DNA of 64,000 nt from NCBI GenBank assembly GCA_017461445.1, contig JAFTXW010000012.1, positions 1-64,000 on the forward strand, written 5' to 3'. The notes beneath the pieces were generated by a model. That model saw only the letters and a list, made by a program, of their open reading frames with translations, searched no databases and was not told where the DNA came from. Positions 24,220 through 32,265 of this stretch are shown here, in pieces. Both the position numbers and the translations under genes were made by a program. The DNA comes from Oscillospiraceae bacterium. GTDB lineage: Bacteria; Bacillota; Clostridia; Oscillospirales; Oscillospiraceae. Numbering within the stretch: position 1 is the stretch's first letter; each line of letters opens with the position of its first letter.

Positions 24220-24824
24220 GGCATAATCCTCCCTAGATCCCCCTTGCGGAAGCCACAGGCGTTGGCTTCGTCATAATCCAGGTGTACAGCCGGGGCGAAA
24301 TCCGGACTTACCCGGACAACCACATCCTCAAAGACCACAGGCCGTTCCGTAAAGGCGCGCAGTCTCACCACCTGCTTATCCTTCACACCAAACCGGACAG
24401 CATCCTCCGGGGGCAGGTGGATGTGCCGCCGGGCAGCGATGACCCCCTGGGGAAGCGCGACCTGCCCGTGGCTGCCGGACAGGATCGCCCCCGGGGTGTT
24501 GCTTACGTTCCCCGACATCCGCACAGGCGCGTCGATCCCCAGTGTTCTGGCATCGGTCAGAGAGATCTCCACCTGCCCCTCTTTCCGCTCCGGGCCCAGG
24601 ACGGCCACGTTCTGGAATTCCCCCTTGGGGCCCAGGATCGTTACCCGCTCATTACTCAGAAACTGTCCCGGCTGGGACAGAGGCCGCTTGGGGGTCAGGG
24701 GATGGCCGAAGAGCCGCAAGGCCTGCTCCTTCGTCACATGCACATGCCGCCCGGAGGCCTCGATCTCCACAAATAACCGTCCCAAAACCGCGTCTACCAG
24801 CCCATGTAATTCTTGCTCGTTCAT
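24216..24824 (-). CDS. pduL: Phosphate acyltransferase PduL/EutD type
   Basis: Converts acetyl-CoA and phosphate to acetyl phosphate, recycling CoA within the shell. At 202 residues it is the PduL fold, not the larger Pta fold. Two PduL domains each carry the zinc His motif: EASGRHVHVT near residue 24 and AARRHIHLPPEDA near 130, with LRMxGN-like VRMSGNVSNTPGAIL between. ATG 24824 is preferred because AAGGAGG lies seven bases upstream; the ATG at 24842 has none. The first 18 residues (MNEQELHGLVDAVLGRLF) look like an encapsulation peptide. Confidence 0.93.
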   Translation of the reverse strand: MNEQELHGLVDAVLGRLFVEIEASGRHVHVTKEQALRLFGHPLTPKRPLSQPGQFLSNERVTILGPKGEFQNVAVLGPERKEGQVEISLTDARTLGIDAPVRMSGNVSNTPGAILSGSHGQVALPQGVIAARRHIHLPPEDAVRFGVKDKQVVRLRAFTERPVVFEDVVVRVSPDFAPAVHLDYDEANACGFRKGDLGRIMP

Positions 24825-24834
24825 CGTGTCCTCC

Positions 24835-25464
24835 TTACCCATCTATTGGGTTTCCGGCCACCTCTGCCACCCGCTGGGCAAAGGCACCGCAGGCGGCATC
24901 GCAGGCACTTTGGGTGCCGCTGAGCAGGCCGCCGCCAAAGTTGGTCTCACTGGGCGGTGCGTAGAGCTTGCAAAGCCGCACATCCGCTGCTTTCAGAGCG
25001 GCATCCATGGCGTACATTCCTTCCAAAGGCGGCGCGATCAGGTAGGCAATGGCCGAGCCGGGCCGCACGCCCGCCTCCTTTGCCAGAAAGGTTCCCACGC
25101 TGCTGACCGTATGGGCAAGATACGGAACACCGTTTACTTCCTCAAAGCCTACTCTTTGCAGCGCGGCAAGAGCCGCCTCCATGCCGCTCCGCACCGCTCC
25201 CGGCGTTTGAGCGGCAAGGATGCCAATGACCTCTCCCGCGTTGGGCGTGGAGGCGTTAGCCGTGCCTGCGTAGAAGCTGCGGCCATAGGCTACCTCCACC
25301 TCCGCCGCCTTGGTGGCAGCGTCCAGGGCGATATAGGTGGCATCGTCGCAGTCGGTGGTCAGCAGCCCCAGGGCTGGATATCCCTTCGGCGCGCCCAGAG
25401 CCTCGCACAGTGCCGGGCTGGCATTTGCCAGATACCGCACCGCCAGAACCTTTACCGGGATCAT
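24835..25464 (-). CDS. eutL: Microcompartment shell protein EutL (BMC-T)
   Basis: A trimeric tandem-domain shell protein with a gated pore in the family. The true start is ATG 25464 (MIPVKVLAVRYL), overlapping the eutC stop by four bases; the frame runs further upstream inside eutC without homology. The 209-residue length is close to EutL. Two BMC-like halves are visible, with a Gly-rich region NFGGGLLSGTQSACDAAC near the C-terminus. Confidence 0.93.
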   Translation of the reverse strand: MIPVKVLAVRYLANASPALCEALGAPKGYPALGLLTTDCDDATYIALDAATKAAEVEVAYGRSFYAGTANASTPNAGEVIGILAAQTPGAVRSGMEAALAALQRVGFEEVNGVPYLAHTVSSVGTFLAKEAGVRPGSAIAYLIAPPLEGMYAMDAALKAADVRLCKLYAPPSETNFGGGLLSGTQSACDAACGAFAQRVAEVAGNPIDG

Positions 25465-26369
25465 GCCATCGCCTCCATGTGCAGCCCCACGCCGGAGACC
25501 TGTTTTTTCAGGATCGTGTCGATAAGGCCTGCGATATGAGCCCCGGCCTCCACGGCGGGGGTGCCCTGGGCGTGGATGTTGGAAACCACCGTCCGGCTGG
25601 ATTCGGAGACCCCGGTCCGGGGCTTGTAGGTGATATAGGCAGACATGCTCTTGTCCGTCACCAGGCCGGGCCGTTCGCCTACCAGCATACATACCAGCTC
25701 ACAGCCCGTCACATCCCCGATGGCATCCCCCGCGCCTACACGGCAGTAGCGGACGAAAATGGGCGTGCCCGGATCGATGCCCTTCAGCTTCAGCCCGTCC
25801 CGGATGGCCTCCAGGCAGTCCATGGCATTGGCGGTGATGGCAGCGGAAGAAAGGCCATCTCCCACCACGATTTGCACCCTGGGTGTTCCGGGAATGGCAG
25901 CACGAATCTTCCGCTGGTTTTCCTCGTCGAAGCACCGGCCCAGATCGGGACGGGTCAGGTATTCGTCCTTGCTGCCGCAGCGGGTCTGCACCTCCTGCAT
26001 ACCGTTTTTGGCTGCGAAATCCTCGCTGACCTGGGAAAATACCGCGTCCTGGGCCGCCGCGTGGTCTGCCCGAAAGCGGAGCATGGTTAAAGTCTTATAC
26101 CGTGCCCCGGCCCGGCCGCTGCCCAGACGGGCGGGGGTCCGCTCCTTCATCCTGCGGAACTTCTGTTCATTTTCCGGGTTATCCACCAGATACAGCTTCC
26201 GCAGATCCAGCGCAGTTACATCGGGAACGAAATCCCCGTCCCGGTAGCCGGTATCCTTCCGCTCCGGCCCGGGATTTACGGGGCGGTAGTCGCTGCCCTT
26301 CACCATAGGCTCCTCACGAAGCCCCCCTAAAATCTCCGCCACCATGGCGGATAATTCCTGCTTGTTCAT
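25461..26369 (-). CDS. eutC: Ethanolamine ammonia-lyase small subunit
   Basis: With EutB, splits ethanolamine to acetaldehyde and ammonia using adenosylcobalamin. Of two in-frame ATGs, 26369 is chosen: the AGGAG site directly abuts the ATG at 26375 but is six bases from 26369. The 302-residue protein has family blocks VVGDGLSSAAITANA near residue 160 and GERPGLVTDKSMSAYITYKPR near 235. The N-terminal MNKQELSAMVAEILGGL resembles the PduL encapsulation helix. The 299 bases to eutB are filled by a repeat element. Confidence 0.95.
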   Translation of the reverse strand: MNKQELSAMVAEILGGLREEPMVKGSDYRPVNPGPERKDTGYRDGDFVPDVTALDLRKLYLVDNPENEQKFRRMKERTPARLGSGRAGARYKTLTMLRFRADHAAAQDAVFSQVSEDFAAKNGMQEVQTRCGSKDEYLTRPDLGRCFDEENQRKIRAAIPGTPRVQIVVGDGLSSAAITANAMDCLEAIRDGLKLKGIDPGTPIFVRYCRVGAGDAIGDVTGCELVCMLVGERPGLVTDKSMSAYITYKPRTGVSESSRTVVSNIHAQGTPAVEAGAHIAGLIDTILKKQVSGVGLHMEAMA

Positions 26370-26392
26370 ATCCATCTCCTGATCCTGGTGTG

Positions 26393-26664
26393 ATAAATGA
26401 TCGTTTAGCGGCGAGCCGCCGCAGGCAATTCGTGACGAACCTAGGTGGTGTTCGTTACGCCATTGGGTACCGCTCGGTTCGGTACTGCGGTGAATGATTG
26501 CTTATCCCCGTAGGGCGGGGTCATAACCACGCCGATGCACCTATATGACTGAGCGGTAACGACTCTGGGAACACTGTCGTCTCGCACCGTATCAGCACGG
26601 CAGAAACCGCTACCTGTTCGGCGGGGGCATGCCCACGCCCTACAACACGAAACAACAATTTACC
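26393..26664. repeat. Dispersed element copy 3, between eutB and eutC
   Basis: Starts ATAAATGATCGTTTAGCGG, carries the shared ACCTAGGTGGTGTTCGTTACGCC-like arm and TTGGGTACCGCTCGGTTCGG block, then half of the GTAGGGCGGGG palindrome (26511-26523), a unique middle of about 110 bases and the matching half (26624-26643). It ends with ACACGAAACAACAATTTAC, as at 29189. It looks like the palindromic repeat split by extra sequence. It leaves no room for another gene between eutB and eutC. Confidence 0.75.
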
Positions 26665-26668
26665 TTTA

Positions 26669-28033
26669 TCAAAATAATAAACTCGATCCGTCCCCGGCCT
26701 TCTTTGTCAGCTTTCCGTTTTCGATAAAGCCCATCTTTTCCAGCCACCGCTGGAATTCGGGGATTGCCGTCTTTCCGGTGATCTCCCGCAGGGCGGCGGT
26801 TTCCCGGAAGCCGGTGGTCTGGTAGTTCAGCATGATATCGTCGCCGTGGGGGATGCCCATGAAGTAGTTACACCCGGCCATGGTCAGCAGGCTTGCCAGA
26901 TTTTCGATGTCGTTCTGATCCGCCTTCATGTGGTTGGTGTAGCAGCAGTCGCAGCCCATGGAGATACCCGTCAGCTTGCCCATGAAATGGTCTTCCAGAC
27001 CTGCCCGGGTCACCTGCCGGGCATCGTACAGATACTCCGGCCCGATGAAGCCCACCACGGTGTTCACCAGGAAGGGCTGGAACCGCTTGGCAAAGCCGTA
27101 GCACCGGGCCTCCATGGTCACCTGATCGGTGCCGTGATGGGCGTTGCTGGATAACTCGGACCCCTGTCCGGTCTCGAAATACATCACATTCGGCCCCTCC
27201 GCGGTGCCGTCCCGCAGCAATAGCTGCCGTGCCTCCTCCAGAGTGGAGGCAGAGAAGCCGAAGGCCTCGTTGCCCTTCTGGCTGCCCGCAATGGACTGGA
27301 AAATCAGGTCGCAGGGAGCCCCGGCCCGTACCGCCTTCATCTGGGCTGTTACATGAGCCAGTACACAGATCTGGGTGGGAATCTCCCAGTGTTCTTTGAT
27401 CTCCTGGAAGCGGCGCAGCACCTTCCCCACCTGCTCCGGGGAATCCGTCACCGGGTTCAGGCCGATGACCGCATCTCCCGCACCGAAGCTGAGCCCCTCC
27501 AGGGTGGAGGCGGTGATGCCCTCCGGGTGGTCGGTGGTGTGGTTGGGCTGCAAACGGCAGCTGAGCGTACCGGGCAGGCCGATGGTGGTGTTGCAGTGGG
27601 CGGTGACGGTGATCTTGCTTGCCGCGTAGATCAGGTCAAGATTACTCATGAGCTTGCACACCGCCGCGATCATCTCGCTGGTCAGACCTCTGCTCAGCTT
27701 GCGGATATCCGCCCCGGAGGTGGTTTCGGACAGGATCCATTCCCGCAGGTCGCTGACCGTCCAGCCCCGGATACGCTGATAGACCGTTTCGTTCACATCG
27801 TCCTGAATGATCCGGGTCACCTCGTCCTCTTCATAGGGAACGGCGGGATTCTCCCGCAGATCGCCCAAAGTTACGGCGGACAGCACCACCTTGGCGGCCA
27901 CCCGCTCCTGGGCAGTTTCCGCCGCCAGGCCCGCCAGCTTGTCGCCGGTTTTTTCCTCATTGGCCTTGGCCAGCACTTCCTTTAAGTTACGGAATACATA
28001 TGTCTTCCCCAACAGGGTCGTTTTCAGTTTCAT
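26669..28033 (-). CDS. eutB: Ethanolamine ammonia-lyase large subunit
   Basis: The catalytic barrel subunit that binds ethanolamine and the B12 adenosyl group. The 454-residue length is typical. Recognised blocks: GLTSEMIAAVCKLMSNLDL near residue 115, GLPGTLSCRLQPNHTTDHP near 155, QGSELSSNAHHGTDQVTMEAR near 290, and the metal/substrate region MGCDCCYTNHMKADQND near 360. It follows eutT by 77 bases containing an inverted repeat. The ribosome site is AAGGGGAAG. Confidence 0.97.
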   Translation of the reverse strand: MKLKTTLLGKTYVFRNLKEVLAKANEEKTGDKLAGLAAETAQERVAAKVVLSAVTLGDLRENPAVPYEEDEVTRIIQDDVNETVYQRIRGWTVSDLREWILSETTSGADIRKLSRGLTSEMIAAVCKLMSNLDLIYAASKITVTAHCNTTIGLPGTLSCRLQPNHTTDHPEGITASTLEGLSFGAGDAVIGLNPVTDSPEQVGKVLRRFQEIKEHWEIPTQICVLAHVTAQMKAVRAGAPCDLIFQSIAGSQKGNEAFGFSASTLEEARQLLLRDGTAEGPNVMYFETGQGSELSSNAHHGTDQVTMEARCYGFAKRFQPFLVNTVVGFIGPEYLYDARQVTRAGLEDHFMGKLTGISMGCDCCYTNHMKADQNDIENLASLLTMAGCNYFMGIPHGDDIMLNYQTTGFRETAALREITGKTAIPEFQRWLEKMGFIENGKLTKKAGDGSSLLF

Positions 28034-28050
28034 AAGCTTCCCCTTTGCGT

Positions 28051-28122
28051 GGAATTAGAAATTAGGCGTGAGGAGTTAGGAATGTATCCTTCCTGAAGCC
28101 ACCACAATTCCTAACTCCTAAC
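28051..28122. repeat. TTAGGAATT-type inverted repeat between eutB and eutT
   Basis: GGAATTAGAAATTAGGCGTGAGGAGTTAGG-like left arm (28051-28080, imperfect) and right arm AATTCCTAACTCCTAAC (28106-28122). The eutT stop codon TAG and its last codons lie inside the right arm. Same family as repeats at 46104, 51646 and 62772. Confidence 0.75.
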
Positions 28123-28800
28123 TTGACTTTTCGCCTGTATCATCAGGATATAGAGCATACTGCTCATCCGGTTCAGTGCCCGGAGGATATCGGGCCGGGT
28201 GGGATTTCCTTCCCGGTCGGAGAAGGCGGTGACTGCCGCCAGCTCTGCCTCCCGGGCGGCGCACCGGGCCCGGTTCAGCCGGAGGATGACTTTGCCGTCT
28301 GATACCGAGGGCATGAAATGGGGCTGGCTGTAGTAGTCCTGGGGGAAGTGGCTGCGCTTTCGCTGCTCCTCCTCCGTCAGGCCGCAGAGCTTTTCCTGCT
28401 TCACCGGCTCCTCCAGTACCTCGCAGCGGATCAGCCGCCGGGCCAGGGCCAGCACCTGGCCCACTGGCGTAATCAGCTCCGGGGATTCCAGCTGGCACAG
28501 CAGCAGTTCCGCTTCCAGGGTGTCCATTTTCCCCCGAAAAACGATCCGGGGGTGGTTCTTGGGCACCAGCACATCCCCGTTCAGGTGGGTCATATGCTCC
28601 GGTTTTTCTTCCAGAAAACCACCGCTCAGCAGACGGTACCGCTCTATTTTCGCGTCCTCTCCGGGGCGGATCTCGATCCGCTCCCGGTTCAGAAAATCCC
28701 GGGCTGAGCTGGTCAGTTGGTCGCCTTTTCCCAGGAAGAATAACCGTTTTCCATCCCGGTTGCGGATGTTAGCCCGAACGGCATCCTCGTTATAGAGCAT
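28111..28800 (-). CDS. eutT: Corrinoid adenosyltransferase EutT
   Basis: Transfers adenosyl from ATP to cobalamin, making the cofactor of EutBC. The 229-residue protein aligns with EutT by THLNGDVLVPKNHPRI near residue 70, FRGKMDTLEAELLLCQLE near 90 and the PduO-like C-terminal NRMSSMLYILMI helix. The His-x11-CCxxC metal motif of enterobacterial EutT is not present; residues around 140-160 instead read SHFPQDYYSQPHFMPS. The gene starts three bases after eutM. The last four residues and stop lie in an inverted repeat, suggesting the 3' end was changed by insertion. Confidence 0.85.
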   Translation of the reverse strand: MLYNEDAVRANIRNRDGKRLFFLGKGDQLTSSARDFLNRERIEIRPGEDAKIERYRLLSGGFLEEKPEHMTHLNGDVLVPKNHPRIVFRGKMDTLEAELLLCQLESPELITPVGQVLALARRLIRCEVLEEPVKQEKLCGLTEEEQRKRSHFPQDYYSQPHFMPSVSDGKVILRLNRARCAAREAELAAVTAFSDREGNPTRPDILRALNRMSSMLYILMIQAKSQVRS

Positions 28801-28803
28801 TCC

Positions 28804-29109
28804 TTACTTCCCGGCGGGAGGGTTCTGGCTCAGCCGCCCCTTGGGCAGGATGGCGTCCACCTCCATGTGGGGCCGGGCAATGACATGGACGGAGATCAGC
28901 TCGCCCACCTTTTCCGCAGCCGCCGCACCGGCATCGGTAGCGGCTTTGACGGCACCCACGTCGCCCCGAACCATGACGGTTACCAGACCGCCGCCTACCT
29001 GTTCCTTGCCCACCAGCTGCACATTGGCGGATTTTACCATGGCATCCGCCGCCTCAATGGCCCCAATGAGGCCCTTTGTTTCGATCATACCCAAAGAATT
29101 CGTGTCCAT
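28804..29109 (-). CDS. eutM: Microcompartment hexameric shell protein EutM (BMC-H)
   Basis: A 101-residue single BMC domain. The sequence has the canonical [18 protein letters not shown] near residues 7-24 and [17 protein letters not shown] near 50. In the family this protein tiles the shell facets, with metabolite pores at the hexamer centre. The C-terminal ~12 residues ([14 protein letters not shown]) are a short extension. It is the only BMC-H gene in the cluster. Confidence 0.97.
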   Translation of the reverse strand: MDTNSLGMIETKGLIGAIEAADAMVKSANVQLVGKEQVGGGLVTVMVRGDVGAVKAATDAGAAAAEKVGELISVHVIARPHMEVDAILPKGRLSQNPPAGK

Positions 29110-29141
29110 ATTGTTCCATCCTTTCAGATTTTAAGTCGCAT

Positions 29142-29206
29142 AAATTATCGTTTATCCCCGTAGGGCGGGGGCATGCCCCCGCCCTACAACACGAAACAAC
29201 AATTTA
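29142..29206. repeat. Compact palindromic element between eutA and eutM
   Basis: TAAATTATCGTTT at 29142-29154 and AAACAACAATTTA at 29194-29206 act as imperfect terminal inverted repeats around a perfect 28-base palindrome (29160-29187, GTAGGGCGGGGGCA and its complement). It is the shortest complete-looking copy of the family. The eutA stop codon TAA falls in its edge. Confidence 0.85.
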
Positions 29207-30571
29207 CTTTTCCAATACCAGTGTTTTCACCACCACCGGGAATGCGGGGCCTACGGGGGCACCTACATCCAGATAGCTCCCTTCGCTGATCTTTACCCGG
29301 TCGATGCAGAGGATCTCCGCCTCCCTGCCAAGACGCAGAGCCAGGGCCTGTCCCAACGCTTTTGCCATATCCTGCTCCAGGCACAGCAGCACCTGCCGTC
29401 CTTTCATTGCCCCGGCCAGAGCATCCGCCAGTGCCGCAACCTCCCGGTAGGAAGGAGAAGGGAGCCCCGGCAGGGCGACCGCCGCTATGCCATCCTGCCT
29501 GCGCAGCAGCCCGGACAGCACTTGTCCCGGCTCCGCCTGCTGTGCCCGCGTGAGATTCACAACAGGCACGTTTTTCAGTGGAAACGCCACATTCTGACAA
29601 AATACCGTGCTGCCCGACAGCTGGGCACTGTGGCATCCCGCGCCGATGACCGTTGCCCGGATGGTCTCCGTGCCCAGCATAAATTCCCCGGTGCACAGAC
29701 GGCTCTCCCGGATGGCCCGGCCCAGAAGCGGCCCCATGTCTCCGAATTCCAGCCAGTTCCGCTCCTGCCCAATACAGTCCGCAACGCCCCCGGAGAAGGA
29801 GACCACCACTTTTGCGGGAGGTGCAGGCCATACTGGCCCGCTTTCCTTCGTCCACAGCTGTTCCAGTAGAGGCGTTTTCTCCCGCAGGCCTGCCGCCATT
29901 TCCAGTGCCTGGGCCAGCAGTCGGGCGGTTTCCATTACCTGTCCCGGGTCTACCCGGTTTCCCGGCTTTAGGGAGCACAACCCTTCCAGTACCGGGGAAA
30001 CGTAGGTGACGGCCCCGTTCCTGTCGAGTTTCAGCAGCCGCCCGCCCACATTCAGGCATCCCGTCTCCACGATCTTCCCATCCCGGATCAGGGCCAGATT
30101 GCTGGTGCCGCCGCCGATGTCCATGTGGAGCACTGTTTCCCCGGTTTGGGCGGAATATTCGGCAGCCCCGGCACCCTTTGCCGCCAGCACGCTTTCCAGA
30201 TCCGGCCCCGCCGTTGCCACCACAAAATCTCCAGCAAAGTCCGATAGGGCCTCCAGTACCGTCCGGGCATTCTCCTTCCGGCTGGTCTCACCGGTGATGA
30301 TAATGGCCCCCGTATCCACTTGCCCCCGGGAAATCCCCGCTTTGCGGTATTCTTCCTCCACCAGAGTGCGGATCGCTCCTCCATCCACCAGGTTTTCCCC
30401 CACCAGCGGGGTAAAATGCACCGGGCTTTTGCACAGAATTTTTCGTTGGGCGATCTCCAACTCCGGCACCGCGAAGGGAGAAGCCCGGTTCTCCACTGTC
30501 AGCTCCGACAAAACCATCTGCGTGGAGGTGGTGCCCACGTCCAGGCCTACGCTTAAGAGCCGGTCAGACAC
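29204..30571 (-). CDS. eutA: Ethanolamine ammonia-lyase reactivating factor
   Basis: Removes damaged B12 from EutBC in an ATP-dependent way. A 455-residue protein of the actin/Hsp70-like ATPase fold: SVGLDVGTTSTQMVLSEL phosphate-1 motif at residues 7-24, HMDIGGGTSNLALI phosphate-2 near 150, and VVSFSGGVADCIG near 258. The start is GTG 30571 (GAGGTG seven bases upstream), overlapping the eutG stop by eight bases. Confidence 0.94.
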   Translation of the reverse strand: MSDRLLSVGLDVGTTSTQMVLSELTVENRASPFAVPELEIAQRKILCKSPVHFTPLVGENLVDGGAIRTLVEEEYRKAGISRGQVDTGAIIITGETSRKENARTVLEALSDFAGDFVVATAGPDLESVLAAKGAGAAEYSAQTGETVLHMDIGGGTSNLALIRDGKIVETGCLNVGGRLLKLDRNGAVTYVSPVLEGLCSLKPGNRVDPGQVMETARLLAQALEMAAGLREKTPLLEQLWTKESGPVWPAPPAKVVVSFSGGVADCIGQERNWLEFGDMGPLLGRAIRESRLCTGEFMLGTETIRATVIGAGCHSAQLSGSTVFCQNVAFPLKNVPVVNLTRAQQAEPGQVLSGLLRRQDGIAAVALPGLPSPSYREVAALADALAGAMKGRQVLLCLEQDMAKALGQALALRLGREAEILCIDRVKISEGSYLDVGAPVGPAFPVVVKTLVLEK

Positions 30572-31646
30572 GGCCTGTCACCTCTTCCAGAATTCTGCGC
30601 ACCATAAAGTCGTCCACCGGCACCGGATTGGCGGCGCAGCAGGGGTCCGCCAGTGCTGCCTGCACGATCTGGGCCGCGCTGGCCCAGACATTCCGGGGCG
30701 GCACTCCTGCTTGGGCCAGAGTTTCCGGCAGACCCAGCTCCCTGCGCAGCCGCACAAGCCCGTTTTTTAGATTCCGCACCGCGATGGTTTCCGCGCTGCC
30801 GCCCAGTCCCGCCGCCCGGGCCAGCTCTGCGTACTTTTTCCCTGCGGCGTTGGCGTTGAGACTGACAATGCTGGGCATCAGAATGGCGTTCAGCCGCCCG
30901 TGGGGCACATGGAACATTCCCCCGAGGCTGTGGGACAGGGCATGGCACAGTCCCAGCCCCGCCTGAGTGAAGGCCATACCCGCCATAGTGGCTGCTACAT
31001 GCACCTTCAGACGAACCTCCTTCCGCCCTGCATAGGAGGCGGGGAGGGAGGCGTAGGCACTGCTGAAGGCTTCCCTTGCATAGAGGTCGGAAATGGCTCC
31101 CGCATCCTTTGCGACGTAAGCTTCCAGCGCGTGGCACAGCACATCAAAGCCGCTGTCGGCAATGAGGGACCTGGGAAGCTCCATCAGAAGGTCGCTGTCC
31201 AAAATCGCCGTGTCCGGCCGCAGGGCCGGGTCTACCAGGGGGTGCTTGACTTTGTCGTGGGTCAGGATGGCGAAGTCCGTCACCTCCGACCCGGAGCCGG
31301 AGGTGGTGGGGATGGCTACAAATTTGTAGTTTCCCTTTGCAAAATAGGCCATGGCCTTGGCACAGTCCATGGCACTGCCCCCTCCCAGTGCCACCAGCAG
31401 GTCTGCTTCAAAGTCCCGCAGCCGGGCGGTGCCCTCCGCCGCCAGCTCCACCGTCGGGTCTGGCTGTACCTTGTCAAAAATCTCTGTATGGGAACATTTT
31501 GCCGCTTCCAGTACCCTTTGTGCCATGCCGTTTTTCACAAAGAAGGGGTCCGTAACCAAAAACAGCCGTGTCCCTTTCATCTCTCCCAGTGCGCAGATGG
31601 CCCCGGCTCCGGAGAGAATCGTCGTCTTACAGGAGAACTTCTCCAT
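30564..31646 (-). CDS. eutG: Iron-containing alcohol dehydrogenase
   Basis: Reduces acetaldehyde to ethanol to recycle NAD in the shell. A 360-residue Fe-ADH: NAD-binding GGGSAMDCAKAM near residue 89, TTSGSGSEVT near 125, and metal ligands in DSGFDVLCHALEAY and LCHALSHSLGGMFHVPHG. The ATG at 31646 is used; a TTG one codon earlier also fits the frame. The role is inferred from place at the head of the eut cluster, since Fe-ADH sequence alone does not fix the substrate. Confidence 0.88.
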   Translation of the reverse strand: MEKFSCKTTILSGAGAICALGEMKGTRLFLVTDPFFVKNGMAQRVLEAAKCSHTEIFDKVQPDPTVELAAEGTARLRDFEADLLVALGGGSAMDCAKAMAYFAKGNYKFVAIPTTSGSGSEVTDFAILTHDKVKHPLVDPALRPDTAILDSDLLMELPRSLIADSGFDVLCHALEAYVAKDAGAISDLYAREAFSSAYASLPASYAGRKEVRLKVHVAATMAGMAFTQAGLGLCHALSHSLGGMFHVPHGRLNAILMPSIVSLNANAAGKKYAELARAAGLGGSAETIAVRNLKNGLVRLRRELGLPETLAQAGVPPRNVWASAAQIVQAALADPCCAANPVPVDDFMVRRILEEVTGRV

Positions 31647-31727
31647 CAATCCACCGCCTTTTCAGGGCTAGTATTTCCCAGATGGAGAAAATCATGTACA
31701 TTATCTAAAAAATCCTGATAAAAGCTG

Positions 31728-31776
31728 TTGACAAACCAATAAATTCAGTGTAGACTGTGGAAGTTGATAAATCAAC
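31728..31776. promoter_or_regulatory. Overlapping divergent promoters of marR and eut with a palindromic operator
   Basis: Plus strand (marR): TTGACA 31728-31733, 17 bases, TAGACT 31751-31756. Minus strand (eut): TTGATT 31770-31775, 17 bases, TACACT 31747-31752. The -10 boxes interlock. GTTGAT-AA-ATCAAC (31763-31776) covers the eut -35 and follows the marR -10, so one bound MarR dimer could block both. Confidence 0.75.
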
Positions 31777-31794
31777 AAAATTGGAGGAATCGAT

Positions 31795-32256
31795 TTGCTG
31801 AGCAAATATGAGCTTTTTTCTTCGTCCGTATCCTGCATGTATCACGATATCCAGAAGATCGAGCGGACAGAGATGGCAAAATTTGGCTTAAAGGGGCCCC
31901 ACGCCCAGTGCCTGCTGGCTATGAGCCGCTACCCGGAGGGGATCACGGCCGCGAAGCTGTGCGAGATCACCGAAAAGGATAAGGCTGCTATTTCCCGCAC
32001 CCTGTCTGAATTGGAGCTGGTGGGGCTGGTGGTGCGCAATGCCCCCAACGGCGTGCGCTACCGGGCGATGCTGACCCTGACGGAACGGGGACTGGAAGCG
32101 GCCCAGGCGGTCAGCAAGCGTGCCCGGCAGGCTGTGGAGCAGGCAGGGAAGGGACTGAATGATGCCCAGCGGGAGGTCTTTTACAGCGTCCTGGGCCTGA
32201 TCGCGTCCAATCTGCATACCATCTGCAAGGATGGGCTGAAAGATGAAAAGGAATAA
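31795..32256 (+). CDS. MarR-family transcription regulator (likely eut regulator)
   Basis: A 153-residue winged-helix protein. The recognition region GITAAKLCEITEKDKAAISRTLSELELVG lies at about residues 45-75, followed by a wing NAPNGVRYRAMLTLTERG. It starts with TTG 31795, seven bases after GGAGG. It is divergent from the eut cluster with a shared promoter region and palindrome, and nine bases before degV. No EutV/EutW two-component genes are present, so I infer this protein controls eut and its own operon. The ligand is unknown. Confidence 0.88.
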   Translation: MLSKYELFSSSVSCMYHDIQKIERTEMAKFGLKGPHAQCLLAMSRYPEGITAAKLCEITEKDKAAISRTLSELELVGLVVRNAPNGVRYRAMLTLTERGLEAAQAVSKRARQAVEQAGKGLNDAQREVFYSVLGLIASNLHTICKDGLKDEKE

Positions 32257-32265
32257 GGAGATAAT

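Noticed and set aside
26376..26668. A small gene between eutB and eutC
   Set aside because: The space is fully explained by the dispersed repeat; no frame with a ribosome site was found.
20335..31794. EutV antitermination double hairpins in eut leaders
   Set aside because: The hairpins present belong to repeat families and lack a matched pair of AG-containing loops before a terminator; no eutV or eutW gene is present.
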